This document shows positions 57,458 through 64,000 of a stretch of 64,000 nt of DNA, one piece after another. The number at the start of each line of letters is the position of its first letter. Within the stretch, counting starts at the first letter, position 1. Origin of the DNA: Nocardia vinacea. Its GTDB lineage: Bacteria; Actinomycetota; Actinomycetes; Mycobacteriales; Mycobacteriaceae. Location: the NCBI RefSeq assembly GCF_035920345.1, contig NZ_CP109149.1, positions 2,232,001 to 2,296,000 on the forward strand, read 5' to 3'. Below the pieces are notes generated by a model. The model was not told where the DNA came from, did no database searches, and saw only the letters and a program-made list of their open reading frames with translations. A program made the position numbers and the translations under genes.

Positions 57458-57737
57458 ATTGCGGACCACCCGAACCCAGGACGGTCACAAGGTCGCCGTG
57501 TGGCAGCTGGCAGGGATCTCGGCCCGCATCTTACGTGCGCAATTCACTTCGGAATCCTTCACCGCGTACCGCCTGCCCTCGCGCACACCGCTTCCGGCAG
57601 CACAACCCGGAACGGTCACGTTCGACCCGTATCCCGATCTGGCGGCCGCCCGGGAGCTACTCCCCCAGCACGACGACCTGTGGGACGCGCTTCGAGATGA
57701 CTACTGGGCCGCGCTGCGGAACAGCAAGCCGCTATGA
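57444..57737 (+). CDS. Unrecognised 97-residue protein
   Basis: Starts [44 protein letters not shown] and ends with [38 protein letters not shown]. The mixed alpha/beta plan and AAGGAGGGG before the ATG speak for a real gene. Its stop overlaps the next frame. It may belong to a mobile element together with the other tiny genes, given the integrase scrap that follows. Confidence 0.6.
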   Translation: MRRDRLRTTRTQDGHKVAVWQLAGISARILRAQFTSESFTAYRLPSRTPLPAAQPGTVTFDPYPDLAAARELLPQHDDLWDALRDDYWAALRNSKPL

Positions 57738-57970
57738 GTGCCTACCAACGCCTGCACCTTCGTCCAGCGAGCTTGCTGCGCTACTCCCTCCGGCTGCTCG
57801 CCGAGCATAGTGGTACGGCGGCCGAATGCGATGTGGGCGACCACTATTCGACTGCGTTCGACGGACCCTCCGAACCAAGGCTCGATACAGTTCCTCTGCG
57901 CGGGCGCAGGTTTCGTACAGCATCCGCCACAGTGTCTTCTCCCGCAGGTGGATGTCGCGGCGGGAGATGA
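57734..57970 (+). CDS. Truncated frame after the small-gene train
   Basis: ATG 57734 overlaps the preceding stop (ATGA) and reads [26 protein letters not shown], which has a plausible look, then changes to Arg-rich sequence that is antisense to the integrase scrap. Probably the 5' part of another gene cut by the breakpoint near 57.84 kb. Confidence 0.35.
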   Translation: MSAYQRLHLRPASLLRYSLRLLAEHSGTAAECDVGDHYSTAFDGPSEPRLDTVPLRGRRFRTASATVSSPAGGCRGGR

Positions 57971-58181
57971 GTCGGTCGATCACGGTGCGGGAGCGAACTG
58001 GGGTGTCGGAGTCCGGTGGGGTGGACCAGCGCGCCGAGGTCGGGACAGCTGGTGCGTCCCCGCCTTGTTCGCGGCACCACCCCAGCCACTTGCCGACCGC
58101 GGCGCGACGCGCATTCCAGGTGTTCACCGCCGCCGAACCCCACAGGCACTCCAGCGCGGCGCCGATCTCGGCATCGGTCAC
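57850..58181 (-). pseudogene. Tyrosine recombinase (integrase) 5' scrap
   Basis: From GTG 58181: [39 protein letters not shown] is the SAM-like core-binding domain, and [29 protein letters not shown] the start of the catalytic domain, where the first Arg of the RHRY set would follow. After that the frame turns into meaningless Arg-rich residues. The catalytic part is missing. A 3' scrap of this type lies at 26745-26834. Confidence 0.75.
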
Positions 58182-58266
58182 CGCCGCCAGCGCCCGGTTG
58201 TCCGCACGTAGCTGGTGTGTCTGAGTTCACGTGGCTCGCGTCGTGTTCATGAGTAGCTTCTTGAGT

Positions 58267-59157
58267 ATGGAGAATGAGGGACCCAGCCGGACAGCGCTCG
58301 TGACTGCTTACGCCCGTGCCTATCATCAAATTGTTGACCGGCCAAGGATTCTTACCGATCCACTGGCGGCACGTCTTCTGGGTGTCACTGTGGATGAGCT
58401 GACCGAATTGGGCCGGCCCGCAGAGGATCGTCCCGGTAGCGATGTGGGCTCGGGAATCCTGCGGCTGGGTGTCAGTGATCGGCCGCGCCGCCTGTTCTTT
58501 GCTGCTCGTGCCCGTTTCGCTGAGGATCGTGTGGCCGAAGCCGTCGCTGCCGGCGTGCGACAGGTCGTGATCCTCGGCGCGGGCCTGGATACCTTCGCCT
58601 ACCGCAACCCTCATCCTGGCCTGCGTGTATTCGAGGTCGACCATCCCGCTACCCAAGCGTGGAAACACCAACGCCTCGCCGCATCCGGTATCGACCAGCC
58701 CGAGCGGTTGACTTTCGTGCCGGTCGACTTCGAAACCGACACACTGGCAACCCGATTGGAGGCCGCCGGATTCAGCCGTACCGATCCGGCCGTATTCGTG
58801 TGGCTCGGTGTCGTCTTCTATCTGACCCCGGACGCCGCCCGCACCACCCTCGAATACATTGCTCGTCAATCCGAGCCGGTCGAGGTGATCTTCGACTACC
58901 TGCAGTCGGCAGACACCGACGAGGATCGTGCGCAGATGCAGGCGCGCGCAAATCGAGCGGCAGCTGTCGGTGAACCCTGGTTCAGCTACTTCACTCCTGA
59001 CGACATCGCCGCACAGTTGCGCGCGCTCGGCTTCACCGACGTCGAAGACCTCTCCGCTGCGGACCTCATCGCTGGGTACCTCGATGGATCCGCGGAATTC
59101 GAGGGCGAACCACCCCAGGCACTGCGCCCGGTCCGCATACTACGGGCGAGCCGCTGA
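58267..59157 (+). CDS. SAM-dependent methyltransferase (LCMT/PPM1-like)
   Basis: 296 residues. Matches the leucine carboxyl methyltransferase family that is expanded in mycolic-acid genera: SRTALVTAYARAYHQ, PLAARLLGVTVDEL, ARARFAEDRVAEAVAAGVRQVVILGAGLDTFAYRNPH, FEVDHPATQAWKHQRLAASG, FVWLGVVFYLTPDAA. The GAGLDTFAYR and EVDHP blocks bind SAM. Methyl acceptor not known; members act on free carboxyl groups of polyketides or peptides. Start ATG 58267; no good ribosome site. Confidence 0.9.
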   Translation: MENEGPSRTALVTAYARAYHQIVDRPRILTDPLAARLLGVTVDELTELGRPAEDRPGSDVGSGILRLGVSDRPRRLFFAARARFAEDRVAEAVAAGVRQVVILGAGLDTFAYRNPHPGLRVFEVDHPATQAWKHQRLAASGIDQPERLTFVPVDFETDTLATRLEAAGFSRTDPAVFVWLGVVFYLTPDAARTTLEYIARQSEPVEVIFDYLQSADTDEDRAQMQARANRAAAVGEPWFSYFTPDDIAAQLRALGFTDVEDLSAADLIAGYLDGSAEFEGEPPQALRPVRILRASR

Positions 59158-59353
59158 GAATTCCCCGCAAGTTGACAGCAGGATCCAATCGATCGGGACG
59201 AAGCAATCGCGCTGCTCGGCTCGAGCGAGAGTCAACTGGTGGGCCGAAGCCATTCGGCGCTTGGCACTTCACGATCCGAAAACCGCTGGCCAAGCCGACG
59301 ACGCTTTTGGCCGCCGTCGCAGTGTTCGCTCCTTCGGGTGACGCAGGCCCTGC

Positions 59354-59434
59354 TTAGTGGATCGAAGGCGAACTGCCGGGCAGTACAGCTAACTGCTCGG
59401 CCAGTTGCTCGGTGAATTCCGCCCAATCTGTCAT
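59354..59434 (-). CDS. 26-residue frame after the DUF6301-like gene
   Basis: ATG 59434 overlaps the stop of the gene upstream (ATGA) and reads MTDWAEFTEQLAEQLAVLPG then a few residues and TAA. The start is plausible for a longer protein of about 100 residues that has been cut off. Too short for a domain. Confidence 0.35.
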   Translation of the reverse strand: MTDWAEFTEQLAEQLAVLPGSSPSIH

Positions 59435-59928
59435 ATCAGGCCGAGCCGTTCGTATTCGATGGATCTATCGAGAGCGGCCAGCGAGGCGTTCGTTTGATAC
59501 GTCAGCTGGACAGTATGTGCGAGACTCAGATTCTTCAGGCGCAGTGTTGTTTCCGGGAAAGCCCAACGGATTTCTGCGGCTTCCCCCGGCATGCGGGCGG
59601 TTGGCTCGCCGAGAGCGCCGGTAATGGCGTCGGACATCCTGACGAACGCGTCACGCACCATTGCTCGGCCGGTCGTGTCCTCGCTTGCCGAGTCTGTCAC
59701 CATCAACTTGACGGACTCGGCTACGCCGTCGCGGCCTGTTACCGCACCGCTGCTCAGCCCGAAACCGCAGTCGAGCATGACCCAATCCGTTCGGGTCATC
59801 AATATCTCCCAGTCGAACCTTGCCGCTATCGCGGGCACCTCTTGCAGCCGCCACGACCAGTCCAACGACCGCAAGCCGGTAGCCAATTCGACTATCTTGT
59901 CATCGGTCAGCGCATGCCATCCCGTCAT
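59431..59928 (-). CDS. DUF6301-like protein
   Basis: 165 residues. WHALTDDKIVELATGLRSLDWSWRLQEVPAIAARFDWEI and WVMLDCGFGLSSGAVTGRDGVAESVKLMVTDS are of the DUF6301 type that I know from Nocardia, where copies lie near ESX genes and polymorphic toxins and may be immunity proteins. The last part (ALDRSIEYERLGLI) overlaps the next start. No toxin is seen close by, so it may be an orphan immunity gene. Confidence 0.6.
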   Translation of the reverse strand: MTGWHALTDDKIVELATGLRSLDWSWRLQEVPAIAARFDWEILMTRTDWVMLDCGFGLSSGAVTGRDGVAESVKLMVTDSASEDTTGRAMVRDAFVRMSDAITGALGEPTARMPGEAAEIRWAFPETTLRLKNLSLAHTVQLTYQTNASLAALDRSIEYERLGLI

Positions 59929-59994
59929 GGATTCACCCTATTCATCAGCTGACAGCACTGATGAATCATCCGCTGAGGTGATGTCGGGGCGTAG

Positions 59995-60546
59995 TCACTG
60001 AGAAGTGACTGCGCTGTCCAATGGCCGCGCCCGCTCGAGAATCTCGTCGACGGTCTGCTCCACGGTGAGATCGGAAGTGTCCAGCCACAATCCGATGCGC
60101 GGGGTCTGCGCTCGCAGCACCTCGTCGAGGCTGTCGACGGTGAACCCGTTGTAGGCGACCTTGTCTCGGCCCGCCTCGCGCGCGGCGACCGTGGCCGGTT
60201 TCGGCGCGAGTACCACCACATATCGCGGCCGGGTCCGGATGCGGTCGAGGGTGTAGGGCAGGAACTCCCCGAGCACGACATCCTGGATGATCGCGGTGAA
60301 TCCGGCTGAGGCGTACGCATCGGCGGTGTGCGCGGCCAGCGCGTGCCGCAGCCGCAGTTGCTCCAGTGCGTCCGTCGACGGTTCCGGACTCATCTCCGCC
60401 CGGCCACCGATGATGAAGCGCCGGAACGCATCTCCGGGCACATGCGCCGAACGCGGCAACCGCTCCGCCAACGCCTGTGCGACCGTGGACTTCCCGGCGG
60501 CCTGGATACCGGTGATCAGATAGACGGCGGATTTCATATCCGCCAT
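59995..60546 (-). CDS. P-loop small-molecule kinase-like ATPase
   Basis: 183 residues. Walker A GIQAAGKST (13-21), then an AK/chloramphenicol phosphotransferase-like plan: VPGDAFRRFIIGGRAEMS, TAIIQDVVLGEFLPYTLDRI, VVVLAPKPATVAAREAGRDKV, and IGLWLDTSDLTVEQTVDEIL as the tail. Likely phosphorylates a small hydroxy compound; in actinobacteria such genes are of unknown function, some give resistance. Starts at ATG 60546 or 60537. Confidence 0.82.
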   Translation of the reverse strand: MADMKSAVYLITGIQAAGKSTVAQALAERLPRSAHVPGDAFRRFIIGGRAEMSPEPSTDALEQLRLRHALAAHTADAYASAGFTAIIQDVVLGEFLPYTLDRIRTRPRYVVVLAPKPATVAAREAGRDKVAYNGFTVDSLDEVLRAQTPRIGLWLDTSDLTVEQTVDEILERARPLDSAVTSQ

Positions 60547-60669
60547 GATCGCAGCCGAGCGCCACTCATTTTCCGCCGCCGTTCCCCCGACTCAGCTCGT
60601 CCGGTGGGGCGGGTGCAGTCGCGACAACTTACCTGCCGCGACCCAGCGTCGGTAGATGCCGTCCACTGG

Positions 60670-61116
60670 CTAGTCCTGCGCTGGGCGAAGAATCGGGTTG
60701 ATCTCGGCCAGCATGGCGATCAGCTGGCTTGCTCCATGACGTACCAGCTCATCAAGCGCCCCAGTCAATGTCTCGCACTCTCGCACAGCAGCATCCCGGT
60801 CACGGGAGAACACCCCTAACACGTCGAGCACCGCTGTTTGGATCCAGTCGCCTTGGTTCGGATCGGCCGCAGCGAGTCCTGAGGCGACGGCTGCGAAACC
60901 GACCACGTCCTGACGTCGGAGCAATGCCTCCGCCGTCGCGTAGGTAACGAATGTGTCGCCAGCATCAAGCATGAGGCCCAACAACGGCCCCCTGGCCTCG
61001 GGTATTTCGGCGAAGTTGGCCAGGCAGCGGCCTGCGTCCGCCCTGTCTCTGCAGTCGGCGCTTTCCGCAAGCCTGATCAGCCTGGCTACGACTGCACCTC
61101 TCACCTCGTTGCTCAT
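60670..61116 (-). CDS. HEAT-repeat-like protein
   Basis: 148 residues, all-helical: VVARLIRLAESADCRDRADAGRCLANFAEIPEARGPLLGLMLD, then TATAEALLRRQDVVGFAAVASGLAAADPNQGDWI. Four helical pairs as in HEAT-like repeats. Possibly binds a protein or tRNA; no enzyme motif. ATG 61116. It lies 81 bases after the antitoxin's stop on the same strand. Confidence 0.65.
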   Translation of the reverse strand: MSNEVRGAVVARLIRLAESADCRDRADAGRCLANFAEIPEARGPLLGLMLDAGDTFVTYATAEALLRRQDVVGFAAVASGLAAADPNQGDWIQTAVLDVLGVFSRDRDAAVRECETLTGALDELVRHGASQLIAMLAEINPILRPAQD

Positions 61117-61197
61117 GGGTGCACGTTCCTGCGACCACGACGGAAGGTCCATCAACTTCCCGCCGATGACCGAGATGCTCGCAAGGCGCGCACCAAC

Positions 61198-61527
61198 TCA
61201 GCTCGCGCGGTGGATGGGATGCAGGCGCGATAGTGCACGCACCGCGTCGGCGCGCGAGATTAGCTGGTCGCCATCGAGTTCGGCGATGGCTGCCTCCATC
61301 CATTCTCGGATCAGTGTCGACAGGCCTATGCCGCGGCTGTCGGCGAGTTGCTTGACCCGGGTGTGCAGGTCCAGCGGCATGCGAATGGAGCTGGTCACCA
61401 TGATGTCGTCACCGGGGGCGAGTGGCGGCGGCGCCTTTTCCGGCGGGACCGGTTCGTCGCTGAAGGTCAGCCGATCCATGAACGCCGCCACTTCGTCCGG
61501 GGTGGACGGGAAATCCTTGTCACGCAT
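61198..61527 (-). CDS. Ribbon-helix-helix antitoxin (CopG/BrnA-like)
   Basis: 109 residues. The RHH core is near 47-80: VTSSIRMPLDLHTRVKQLADSRGIGLSTLIREWMEAAIAE; the acidic N-terminus (PSTPDEVAAFMDRLTFSDEPVPPEKAP) would wrap the toxin. The C-terminal 20 residues are copied, broken, at 51.8 kb. TGATG overlap with the toxin stop at 61527, so it is translated after the toxin. It probably represses its own operon. Confidence 0.85.
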   Translation of the reverse strand: MRDKDFPSTPDEVAAFMDRLTFSDEPVPPEKAPPPLAPGDDIMVTSSIRMPLDLHTRVKQLADSRGIGLSTLIREWMEAAIAELDGDQLISRADAVRALSRLHPIHRAS

Positions 61528-61802
61528 CACCGGTTCTCCTGTTCCCACTCCTCGAACATTTTCAGTTCGTCGGCGCGCATTTCCCGGGCGCCGATGATCA
61601 GCCAGGTCCACTGGTCCTGTTGGCGCGTCGCCACGATCAGCGGCCGCCCGGTACCCGTGCGACCCCAGACCGACAACACCGTCACGTGCCCGTCATCGGC
61701 GATCCGCGGCCAGCGCCGTGCGCCTTCCAGGATTTGGCGTACCTCCCGGGGTCCGATGCCGATCAGATGCGCGAACGCCCAGTCCGGCCACTCGAACCCC
61801 AT
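61527..61802 (-). CDS. BrnT-like toxin
   Basis: 91 residues from ATG 61802. FEWPDWAFAHLIGIGPREVRQILEGARRWPRI, TVLSVWGRTGTGRPLIVATRQQDQWTWLIIGAREM.ADELKMFEEW fits the BrnT-type RNase fold (beta sheet, then I.GAR.M..E...F). It precedes the RHH antitoxin with one-base overlap, the order used by brnTA. Probably stops growth by cutting RNA when unbound. Confidence 0.75.
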   Translation of the reverse strand: MGFEWPDWAFAHLIGIGPREVRQILEGARRWPRIADDGHVTVLSVWGRTGTGRPLIVATRQQDQWTWLIIGAREMRADELKMFEEWEQENR

Positions 61803-61852
61803 GACCACATACTACGCGCATAGTAACCGACCGATCGGTCCCAGTTGCATGC

Positions 61853-61882
61853 TTGACGCGTAGGATTTTTCCTACCTATAGT
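61853..61882 (+). promoter_or_regulatory. Promoter with ArsR operator in the spacer
   Basis: TTGACG (61853-61858), 18-base spacer, TATAGT (61877-61882). A palindrome GTAGGA-tttt-TCCTAC fills 61860-61875. The ATG comes seven bases after the box, so the mRNA is likely leaderless. A second palindrome GACCGATCGGTC at 61829-61840 may belong to the divergent toxin genes. Confidence 0.85.
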
Positions 61883-61889
61883 CGAGATC

Positions 61890-62216
61890 ATGAACATCAC
61901 CGAAGGGCGGGTCTTCGCGGCACTGGCCAGCCCGGTTCGGCGCGAGGTATTGCGACTGCTGCGCGATGGCGGACCACAGCCGGTGACCGATCTGGCCGCA
62001 CATTTCGAGATGGCGCGGCCGAGCTTCTCCGAACATCTGCGGGTGTTGCGGGAGGCCGAGTTGGTCAGTGAGAACAAGGTGGGGCGCCAACGGCTGTACC
62101 GGCTCGAGGCGGCCCCGCTGTACGAGATCCAGGAATGGTTGCACCCGTTCGAGCGGTTCTGGCGCGAGAAGTTGGCCGGGCTGCGTGAACTGCTGGACAC
62201 CATGGAAGAGGAGTAA
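61890..62216 (+). CDS. ArsR-family repressor
   Basis: 108 residues: VFAALASPVRREVLRLLRDGGPQPVTDLAAHFEMARPSFSEHLRVLREAELVSENKVGRQRLYRLEAAPL. No metal Cys, as in repressors paired with SRPBCC proteins. The next gene starts two bases after its stop. It probably binds the palindrome in its own promoter. Confidence 0.93.
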   Translation: MNITEGRVFAALASPVRREVLRLLRDGGPQPVTDLAAHFEMARPSFSEHLRVLREAELVSENKVGRQRLYRLEAAPLYEIQEWLHPFERFWREKLAGLRELLDTMEEE

Positions 62217-62218
62217 CG

Positions 62219-62692
62219 ATGACCGATGATCCGACCACCATTCACGTGGACGAATTCCTGGCGCACCCACCGGCGAAGGTGTGGCGTGCGCTGACCGAGC
62301 CCGAGTTGCTCGCGCGGTGGTTCATGCCGTCCAACTCCCGACTCGAGGTCGGGCATCGCTACACCATCGATGCGAAAGCCGTTCCGGCGACGGGCTTTTC
62401 CGGTGCGATCGCGGCCGAGGTGCTGGCCTTCGAATCGGAGCGGATGCTGCGCGTCGGCTGGCGCGATGCCGACCCGGATGCCGAGCACGGCGCCGACTGG
62501 ACGATCACCTGGACGCTGGAGCCCGAGGGGAAGGGCACCCGATTGTTCTTGGCACACGCTGGATTCGACCCGGACCACCCGCTCCAGCAGAAGGCCCGCA
62601 CGATCATGGACGCCGGTTGGCGCTCCCATGTCATGCGGCGCATCGACGAGGTGTTGCGCGAGTTGGAGTCGTCGCCGAACCTCGGGCGCTGA
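62219..62692 (+). CDS. SRPBCC/AHSA1-family protein
   Basis: 157 residues with the START-like fold: VDEFLAHPPAKVWRALTEPELLARWFMP at the start, ERMLRVGWRDADPDAEHGADWTITWTLEPEGKGTRLFLAHAGFD and LRELESS at the end. Such proteins bind hydrophobic ligands. Co-transcribed with the ArsR gene, which likely regulates it; often part of stress or drug response. No ribosome site other than the end of the ArsR gene (GAGGAG). Confidence 0.9.
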   Translation: MTDDPTTIHVDEFLAHPPAKVWRALTEPELLARWFMPSNSRLEVGHRYTIDAKAVPATGFSGAIAAEVLAFESERMLRVGWRDADPDAEHGADWTITWTLEPEGKGTRLFLAHAGFDPDHPLQQKARTIMDAGWRSHVMRRIDEVLRELESSPNLGR

Positions 62693-62775
62693 GTCGCGCC
62701 GCGTTTGCCTGCTGGTGCACCCATTTGTCGCAGCTACCGGGTGTGAGCTGGCGATGAGGGATGTGCGGTACTCGC

Positions 62776-63447
62776 TCAGGGGTTTTCGGCGGTCACGATG
62801 ATTGTGGTCCAGCCGCCCAGGTGGAGGCGGTCACCGCTTTGGAGTTGGACCGGTGCCTCGGCGGGGATCAGGTCTTCGCTGCCGTTGAGGCTTGTTCCGT
62901 TGGTGGAGCCGAGATCGGTGATGGTTATGCCGGTTTCGGTGAGGCGGAGGATCGCGTGGGCGCGGGAGACGCCTGCGTCGGCGGGTGCGATGCCCAGATC
63001 GATCTCGGGTTGCAGGCCTTGGGAGACGCTGTGTTTGCCGATCAGGATGTCGGTTCCGCGCAACATGATTCGGCGCTCGGGATAGAACGCCGGGAACTCG
63101 ACCTGATCGGCGTCGGGCCCCTTGCGGGCCTGCACGCGGTCGTAGAACTCGCGATCGGCGGTGATCGTGGCGACCCATGTCATCGCACCCGCCACGCTCG
63201 CGACCTCGGCAGCGGAAACCGCGGTGGCGGTGATGATTTCGGTCGGCAGGACGGCACGCGGCACCGGCGTCGGCAGCGCCGAATCGGCGCCGCAGACTTC
63301 ACAGAAGCGACCGGCGCTCGGCGACCCACATGACGGGCACAGCGCGGCCGTGATCGTCGGCGCGGGCGCACCGATCGGTGAACCGCAGACATCGCAGTAA
63401 TCCGTCGCGACGGACTGATGCCCGTCCGGACAGGTGGCAATCGCCAT
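62776..63447 (-). CDS. FHA-domain protein with zinc-ribbon start
   Basis: 223 residues. Cys pairs at the N-terminus (CPDG, CDVCGSP, CPSCGSP, CEVCGAD) make two zinc ribbons; after a linker comes an FHA domain (about 120-220): RGTDILIGKHSVSQGLQPEIDLGIAPADAGVSRAHAILRL, DLGSTNGTSLNG. FHA binds phosphothreonine peptides. ATG 63447 overlaps the stop of the VWA gene (TGATG) and AAGGAGG is upstream. Probably a reader for Ser/Thr kinases. Confidence 0.93.
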   Translation of the reverse strand: MAIATCPDGHQSVATDYCDVCGSPIGAPAPTITAALCPSCGSPSAGRFCEVCGADSALPTPVPRAVLPTEIITATAVSAAEVASVAGAMTWVATITADREFYDRVQARKGPDADQVEFPAFYPERRIMLRGTDILIGKHSVSQGLQPEIDLGIAPADAGVSRAHAILRLTETGITITDLGSTNGTSLNGSEDLIPAEAPVQLQSGDRLHLGGWTTIIVTAENP

Positions 63448-64000
63448 CACCCCTCCTTGCGTACCCGCGCTGTCTTGGTAGAACGTGCGTCCAAGGCCAT
63501 TTCGTCCGCGGCCTCGACTCTGGCGCGCAACCGCACCGTGCCATTGCGCTCGTCCACTTCGACCACACCGCGCAACAGCTTCGCGGTGCCCTCGTTCCCG
63601 GATTCGGCGGCGAGCTCGACCGCGCGCCGCAGCTTCGCCGTCGCGGTCTCCACATCACCGTTTTTACGCGCGCTCAACCCCTCCTGCACGACCTGGGCGA
63701 GTTCGGCCTGTCCGGTGTAATGCGCGACGCGCCTGCTGATCCGGGCCGAGAGCTCGGTCTCGGTGGTCCATACCGCGCGCACCAATCCCTGGCCGACCAC
63801 CTCGTCGCCGGCGACCACACTGATCCGGGCCGCGAGTTTCTCCCGTCCCGGCGCGGCGGGCTCGACCCGCACCTGCACGTGATAGTCGCGGTCCTCGGCC
63901 CCCCACGCCCCGAGCGGGTACTCCCCCAGTTGCGGTCCGGCATCGGTGCGTCGCGCGGTCAGATCCTCGATGGTCGGCGCGACCTGCTTGACGAACTGGA
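63447..64000 (-). CDS. VWA-domain protein, C-terminal part
   Basis: The last 184 residues of a gene that runs off the right edge. The visible part (QFVKQVAPTIEDLTARRTDAGPQLGEYPLGAWGAEDRDYHVQVRVEP, later VAHYTGQAELAQVVQEGLSARKNGDVETATAKLRRAVELAAESGNE and GTVRLR) is the region after the VWA domain of actinobacterial proteins that precede FHA genes. The VWA domain itself is outside the window, so the name rests on the tail and the partner gene. Stop overlaps the FHA start. Confidence 0.7.
   Translation of the reverse strand, partial: QFVKQVAPTIEDLTARRTDAGPQLGEYPLGAWGAEDRDYHVQVRVEPAAPGREKLAARISVVAGDEVVGQGLVRAVWTTETELSARISRRVAHYTGQAELAQVVQEGLSARKNGDVETATAKLRRAVELAAESGNEGTAKLLRGVVEVDERNGTVRLRARVEAADEMALDARSTKTARVRKEG

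Noticed and set aside
61171..61197. Possible full-length direct repeat between 51.8 and 61.2 kb with an element between them
   Set aside because: Likeness stops at the antitoxin stop codon, so the copies share only about 70 bases.
1..64000. CRISPR arrays, rRNA and tRNA genes
   Set aside because: Looked for regular repeats with spacers and for tRNA arms; none seen. A tRNAscan run would settle the tRNA point.

Overview
The window reads as chromosome of a high-GC mycolic-acid actinomycete, most likely Nocardia or a close relative. Pointers are several F420-type oxidoreductases, a mycofactocin-type SDR, type VII secretion accessory genes (EspG-like, PPE-like, DUF3558), a DUF397/XRE-DUF5753 pair, ectABCD, a SigF-type stress locus and an Erm methyltransferase. 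No rRNA, tRNA or CRISPR array was seen. Identification rests on protein motifs read by eye; no database search was run.

Layout. 1-3.3 kb: start of an arylsulfatase, a TOBE protein, SDR, F420/PPOX enzyme and an anchored cupin-like protein, all on minus. 3.5-9.7 kb: RraA-like gene, then a plus-strand peptidoglycan amino-sugar recycling operon (BadF-type kinase, Na+/solute symporter, anmK, RpiR regulator, murQ). 9.8-16.6 kb: small enzymes, a 33-residue metallothionein-like gene, an internally deleted methyltransferase, FAD monooxygenase, esterase, and a divergent LysR/DapA-like pair. 16.7-26.6 kb: regulator/target pairs (TetR-DUF418, ArsR-VOC, MarR-permease) with readable palindromic operators. 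26.7-31.5 kb: integrase 3' scrap, amidase, hemerythrin, Sel1 protein, NADAR protein. 31.6-32.6 kb: erm with a leader peptide and hairpins. 32.7-36.7 kb: membrane Ser/Thr kinase, ligase pseudogene and two coupled unknown genes. 36.8-40 kb: ectABCD. 40-45.7 kb: SigF stress locus with six promoter matches. 45.8-51.8 kb: FAD-Rieske enzyme, hydrolase and a 937-residue PLP decarboxylase whose 3' end runs into an antitoxin scrap. 51.9-55.1 kb: type VII accessory genes. 55.3-58.2 kb: XRE/DUF397, a train of tiny genes and an integrase 5' scrap. 58.3-64 kb: methyltransferase, DUF6301-like gene, P-loop kinase, toxin-antitoxin pair, ArsR/SRPBCC pair, FHA and VWA genes.

How the genes work together. The amino-sugar operon would import and phosphorylate cell-wall sugars and cleave the lactyl ether of MurNAc-6P. 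The SigF block joins sigma factor, RsbW-like anti-sigma, STAS and ANTAR/PAS proteins with stress effectors (CsbD, HdeA-like lipoprotein, DUF6328). GTTT-like N15-16 GGGTAT/C motifs lie before six transcription units there, including an orphan response regulator whose phospho-acceptor Asp is Glu. Three regulators (ArsR 22.3 kb, MarR 25.5 kb, ArsR 61.9 kb) share one design: TATAGT six or seven bases before the start codon, with a palindrome just upstream, implying leaderless, autorepressed transcripts.

The window also carries decay: in-frame internally deleted genes (10.4, 16.7 and 34.9 kb), two integrase scraps and an antitoxin scrap. The strongest candidates for new biology are the erm leader peptide, the SigF locus with its Glu-type regulator, the murQ minicistron and the small cysteine proteins at 56.6-57.0 kb.
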